From positions 175,073 to 239,072 of the forward strand of contig CH003443.1 of assembly GCA_000149265.1 (NCBI GenBank): 64,000 bases of DNA, in the 5' to 3' direction. The position numbers and the translations under genes were made by a program. The stretch's first letter is position 1; every line of letters starts with the position of its first letter. The notes under the pieces were generated by a model. That model saw nothing but the letters and a program-made list of their open reading frames with translations. It was not told the DNA's origin and did no database searches. Shown piece after piece: positions 59,396 to 64,000 of the stretch. Source of the DNA: Ciona savignyi (lineage: Eukaryota > Chordata > Ascidiacea > Phlebobranchia > Cionidae).

Positions 59396-59899
59396 ATAGG
59401 AGTTTACACGTTGATGTTATACAAAATGCTAATTTGTATCAGGTAACCATATTGAATTTCGAGATGATATGGTGTTATATATTTCAGTCTATACCCACCG
59501 AAAACATTGTAATAATTATGGATACCTGTTACCTAGAACATGACATTTATTGATGGATCATAACATCTAATCTTAGTGACGTGATGGGTTAGTGAATGTG
59601 AGTATAAAGTACGTTTATATCTTATCATTTAACGTAGATTACATGCACATGCATAGGATGTCGAATTATATGATACTCTTACACCCTAGTCGGAATGCCG
59701 AATCTATGTCAATCTCATTCGTTATAGAACCCATCAGCAGATTTGGTCAATTGTTTAAAATAACTTGGACCGAGATATCTTCTTACTGGTACTCGCGTAA
59801 GTAAGAACTTATTTTGCATATAAAAAAACTAATTAACGTTTACACCGACTTTTCTATTCAACTGAAGTATAACGTTTTTATTATACACATGGCGCGTCC

Positions 59900-60101
59900 G
59901 AATACTGGAGTTACTTACAGCATGGTTCTCTTCCGAACGTGCTAGATGCTTAGTGTCCAGGGATTGCAACACGTCAGCGAGTTGCGAAGGGTCTTTCCCG
60001 ACAGCGAGGAGCATGATGAGATGATAGATCATGGATCGCGACATGAGGATCAGATGGTTGCCGTGCAAATCCTTCAGCGCAGCCATTCTCTGCTCGTACA
60101 A
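59900..60101 (-). pseudogene. Exon fragment of an unidentified divergent neighbour gene
   Basis: On the minus strand an open frame (YEQRMAALKDLHGNHLILMS, then HLIMLLAVGKDPSQLADVLQ, LDTKHLARSEENHA) ends at a canonical donor (CATGCT|gtaagt). Residue spacing suggests alpha-helix, perhaps coiled coil. The last dozen residues recur as a short exon-like remnant at 19034-19067 and 38236-38270 on plus, always upstream of and divergent from a C2-RGS copy. So the original duplication unit probably included the edge of a neighbouring gene. I do not recognise the family. Confidence 0.45.
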
Positions 60102-60321
60102 GTCCTACCTGCCATGCAACCCATGTTACCCATCGTCAATAATTGTGTGGCAAATTGGGAAAACAAACCCATGGGAAAAATCTCCGTCCTTTATTCCAAC
60201 CCAGTTCCACTTTCTGGCCTTAGCATACCCACCTGCAGTAATAATTATGTCAAATCGCAGTTGCAATCTGCCGTTTATAGTTGCTATTTATAGAAGCAAC
60301 TTGGTTTTGCTCTAACACGGG

Positions 60322-60503
60322 CAGGGGCAACACGGGCCGCGTGCCGATTCCGGCCAGTGAAGGGAGTTTGACTGGCCCGCAGACTGTATCTAACCATACC
60401 CTGCAAATAAGATATTAAATACTATTCATGTAATAATCCGGCCCACCAAGAACTTTATTTTCCCACATCTGGCCCGATGACTAGTGAAGTTGCACACATG
60501 CTG
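60322..60503 (-). mobile_element. hAT-like MITE, relative of 28154-28345
   Basis: Left end CAGGGGCAACACGGGCC, GC-rich body, right end complementary to a degraded CAG..TGGCAACTT terminus. It lies at the place where the upstream regions of the other gene copies are continuous. Confidence 0.65.
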
Positions 60504-60775
60504 TTTTAACAAATAACCAACGCCAACAGACGCCTCGGTATATCTTAGTTTAAGTGCGACATTTTAAACAACATACAAGGCAGTATACAAATCACAAAAA
60601 AAGTTTTACACGTAAGCCCACAGAAAAGTTTTCCAAATTTCAAATGAGATATCTCTGCTTCAAAGTTATGCTTTTGTTTGCGTTGTATACTAAGAAATAA
60701 ATTAATTTGGCGATTATTGCTTTCTTAATTCAAATTAAGTCGATAAATTAAACACAAAGGGATTAAAGTTTCTAG

Positions 60776-63700
60776 TTTTGGAAGATTATCACTCAACTTA
60801 TCACAGCTTTACTCACGCGTTTCATTGTTTGTGTTGGTTCTATTGTATTAGCTTGCAACAGGAAAGTGCGAAAAAGTACCGCGGACTGGAATAAAAAAGA
60901 AAAATGTCCTTCGAAATGTAATTTGTTTTCAAAAATCATACAAGACAAGCAGCATCACGGGAGCGATGAGAGGTGATTCATGATTGTTATTACTTGGAGT
61001 ATTATCTGGAAAATATGTCATGATTTCTGATGGAAGACCATATGTGCGTCGTAGATTACGTCTTCTAACACGTCATATGATTCTGTAATGGTTTAATTCT
61101 TTAAATAAAAATAGAGCTAGCAAATATGCTAATCATTTAAATGCGTTACCAGGTGAAATAGAGCTTGCAATATGTGCGTCACGAAACCAAGCGACGATAA
61201 CATGGATGGGGGTGAGAAATGTGACAGGAGATCTCGGGTTAAAGGTGGGGATGAGTTAATTAAAATTTCATCGACAAACGGAATAAAAATAATATATTGC
61301 TGACAGGACATACAGTATATTTTAGAAAATTAGTTAAAAATTACATTTGAAAATATTATATTGGTCGCCTGGTATATATACCATTTGTCTACAAAATAAT
61401 TTTAGTTGGTTATAAAAGAACACTTTTAAATCAGCTAAAAGTTATTTAACGTAAAATATAAACTTTCTATTCCCAGGTGCACTTGACACCCGGTAAAGTG
61501 GGAAGTCACGAAAGTGATAAGATACACGTGATTTCACGTTATGTTGAGACTCACGAAGTAATAACTATGTAAGTAGATGTTAATATTGTCGCGGCTTGTA
61601 CGAGAACTCCTTATTTTTACCGCAATCAAGTTTCGAACCCACGTTCAGCTCGTCACTGAGACAGTTGTAGTATACAACCTGTACATGTATCGGTTTTTGT
61701 TTATTATTTTACCCTTATTGTTGTGATGGCTCGTTGCTAAATATGTTTGGAATGTTTGTATGTATGTCGGTATATGTATCGGTCACGTTAACCATTCGGC
61801 CACACGACCTTAAAAATGCATTGCGTATTGTGCGCATGATAACGACGATCTATCGACTACCAACATGCGGTATGCTGTAATATTTTGGATAATTGAAGGG
61901 ATTCAAATTAATTGGTCCGTATTTATCTTGAGTATTGGCACGAGACGTGCATTATAAAGTGTAATCATTTACTTTTTTCCACGCAGTCGCATGGGCAAGC
62001 GACCGCAAGTAAAACAAAGAATCGTGGTATCGGTTTTGGGGAACAACCAACAAATTGGTTCGACCAGTTTCAGCTGTGAGGAACTTAAAGTCGCAAGGGT
62101 AGGAGGATACGTGTTGATATTACCGGAACGAAAAATTATTTTAAAAAATTATTAAAAATTTGGTTAAGTTTTGCGTGTTCTAACCGCTGTAGTTTTATTT
62201 TTTTACATAATTTCTACGTCTTGATTACTCCTATTTTTATTTTCAAAAATTGAATTCTGTCGTTTTTACGTTTTTACATTCTTCATTTGAATTAATTGAT
62301 TACAAAGAAACCTTGGTTAATTAAATATCCCGCTATTTTGTTGCCGCATATAGGTAATGAAACCTGCTATATATATACGAAATGATTTATGCTTTATGAT
62401 GTGAGATGACGTGTTCTACAGGTAATATGCGGGTGGTATAAGCTTCTTAACAATCAGCTCGGAAGAAAGAAGAACGTGAGATCGAGACCAGGTGAGCGAG
62501 ACATGGGAATAATAACGATGCAATCGACTAATTTTCGACAATAAGCGACAAGATCTTGACTCTCATTGTAATGATAGCCATTCGTCCATAAATAACTCAC
62601 AACACACAAAACAACTAGATTCTAAACCGCTTCACAAATTCTTAATTCCAGAAACAAAGCGATACCACACCGCAAAACTCTGCATTATGCCAAACTGGGT
62701 ATCGGATCAAACTCACCACAATTCGATGAAACAACTGGACAATTTATACAAAACTTCGATAAAAAAGGTCAGAATCAACAGCAGTATATATAGTTAAGTT
62801 GATTTGCATTCCTTCGAGCTACGCTCCTTGCATTATCATCCTAGGATAGCTCGTGTTTGGCTAAAACAACACACTTTCACGTCATATAATATAGTCGATT
62901 TTTGTAGTTGTTATACCATGTGTATATAGTTCATAGAGAACTCGATGTAATTTATAAATAACTTGTTAACATATTTAAACAGCTGCGACGGGTAGAACAG
63001 GGTATCGTTGCTTGGTTTTGAACAGGTCTCTTAAATTAACGATTGCAATGTTCTTTTTCTCGTTTGGACCTGACATCTGTGCTTTGTTATATAAAGCTAT
63101 GTGTGTCTGATTGTGTAGAAGATGCCATTTTGTACTGGTTGGGATAGGACCTAGAAAGGTTAGAATTTCAGATAATTGTCTTTCGTGTTGCCGTTTGCTC
63201 GGTAAATACTGTGGTGCCAAAACACAAAGGATTGTTGACATGCGGACTACCTTATGTAAGCAATTGTAATTAAAGTAGGCCAAGTGAAAAACTATGATCA
63301 GTATAAGATACGTCACGAATGTAGCGAATTGTCAGTTGCTATCTTGCTTGTCAGGCTTGCTCAAGGTCGCTTTGATTTGGCTCCATCAGAGAGAAAAATT
63401 TTGCTTTTTAATAAGATAAGGAATTCGTTTCAAGTTTTTAGAAACGAACTGGAAAGTATTCGGTTGGAAGTTTTAATAAAAAACAAATGGTAATTTTCCA
63501 ATTAAAATACAATTAACAAGGAATCGAAAAAATTGATAAATTGGGTAACTTTGGGGTCTGGTCTCTATGCATTGAAAATATATACTCCTCAAGAAGTTCT
63601 ACGATTAGAGTTGTAAATTTGTTACAAACTCAATTACAAATGTTTTTTTATTTACCACACACCTAGTTAATGAAAATTAAATTACAGACTGTAATAAATC

Positions 63701-64000
63701 CAATCAACCAACTAAGCCGCGATAGAAAGCAAGACAGTCGATTAGAACAAGATATGTTGAACAAAAACCTTGATTTTCTTACATCACCGTCGAAAGAAAT
63801 CCTTCCGTCACCGGTTATAGTCCGGCCAAGGATCAGACTTGCAGTTGAGCGACGAGCAAAGGAGGTTGTAAGAAGTTCGAACAGATCTGCTTCTGGTGCC
63901 GGAGCGAGCACTGCAACGCACACTGCGATAACACCGACAGGTCGCAAGCACTTACGACCCAAGTACTACACCCCGGAAGATATCATGACATCTCGGCTAA
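60776..64000 (+). pseudogene. C2-RGS gene, copy 6 (runs off the window)
   Basis: Exons 60776-60972, 61153-61244, 61477-61568, 61987-62098, 62422-62491, 62652-62767 and the beginning of the long exon from 63688 to the window end. The six C2 and linker exons seen are open and in phase. The transmembrane exon has one extra T (197 nt, TTTTC where the others have TTTC, near 60926), which would bring a stop at the next exon junction; without this single base the gene would be intact as far as seen. The Trp of the VSVW motif in the third C2 exon is Leu. I label it a pseudogene because of that frameshift, with the reservation that it may be a sequencing error and that the RGS part is outside the window. 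Confidence 0.6.

Overview
This window looks like nuclear DNA of an ascidian tunicate, probably Ciona. It is AT-rich, has short multi-exon genes with GT..AG introns of animal type, is dense in tRNA-derived SINEs and MITEs, and carries animal signalling domains (RGS, C2, MEX3-type KH). The species is an inference; every gene below was assembled by hand from open frames, splice sites and matching intron phases.

Layout. 0-0.4 kb: first coding exon of a small secreted, very basic peptide (minus strand). 3.4-7.5 kb: a complete four-exon sulfotransferase-like gene (plus strand) whose first intron holds two copies of a 0.46 kb MITE. 7.5-13.3 kb: repeat-rich, with a tandemly repeated element, a duplicated exon-like block and a palindromic minisatellite. 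From 13.3 kb to the right edge: six copies of one gene, three on the minus strand (13.4-18.6, 23.1-27.9, 32.5-37.8 kb) and three on the plus strand (40.8-45.4, 49.5-55.8, 60.8-64.0+ kb), as a very large inverted duplication centred near 39 kb. The spacers are also mirrored: 19.6-22.3 kb matches 56.7-59.4 kb in inverse.

The amplified gene encodes a membrane-anchored RGS protein. In order it has a transmembrane segment, one C2 domain spread over four small exons, a linker exon, a long Ser/Arg-rich exon and a C-terminal RGS domain over three exons. All exon phases join without a break, giving 626 residues plus an unidentified 5' exon. Only the first copy (13.4-18.6 kb) is intact over all visible exons; the other five carry frameshifts, nonsense codons, lost splice sites, a missing exon or an assembly gap, or run off the window.

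Between copies two and three lies the most unusual object, a complete and very young 1.78 kb LTR retrotransposon (30553-32330). It has identical 131 bp LTRs, a 5 bp target duplication, a tRNA-Leu-type primer site and a polypurine tract. Its single 504-residue ORF is a Gag with two zinc knuckles fused to two KH RNA-binding domains of MEX3 type. It has no protease, reverse transcriptase or integrase and so must be mobilised in trans. The rest is SINEs of at least three tRNA-like families, hAT-like and Mutator-like MITEs, and decayed fragments of neighbouring genes carried along with the duplications. A run of 100 N at 36972-37071 marks an assembly gap inside copy three.
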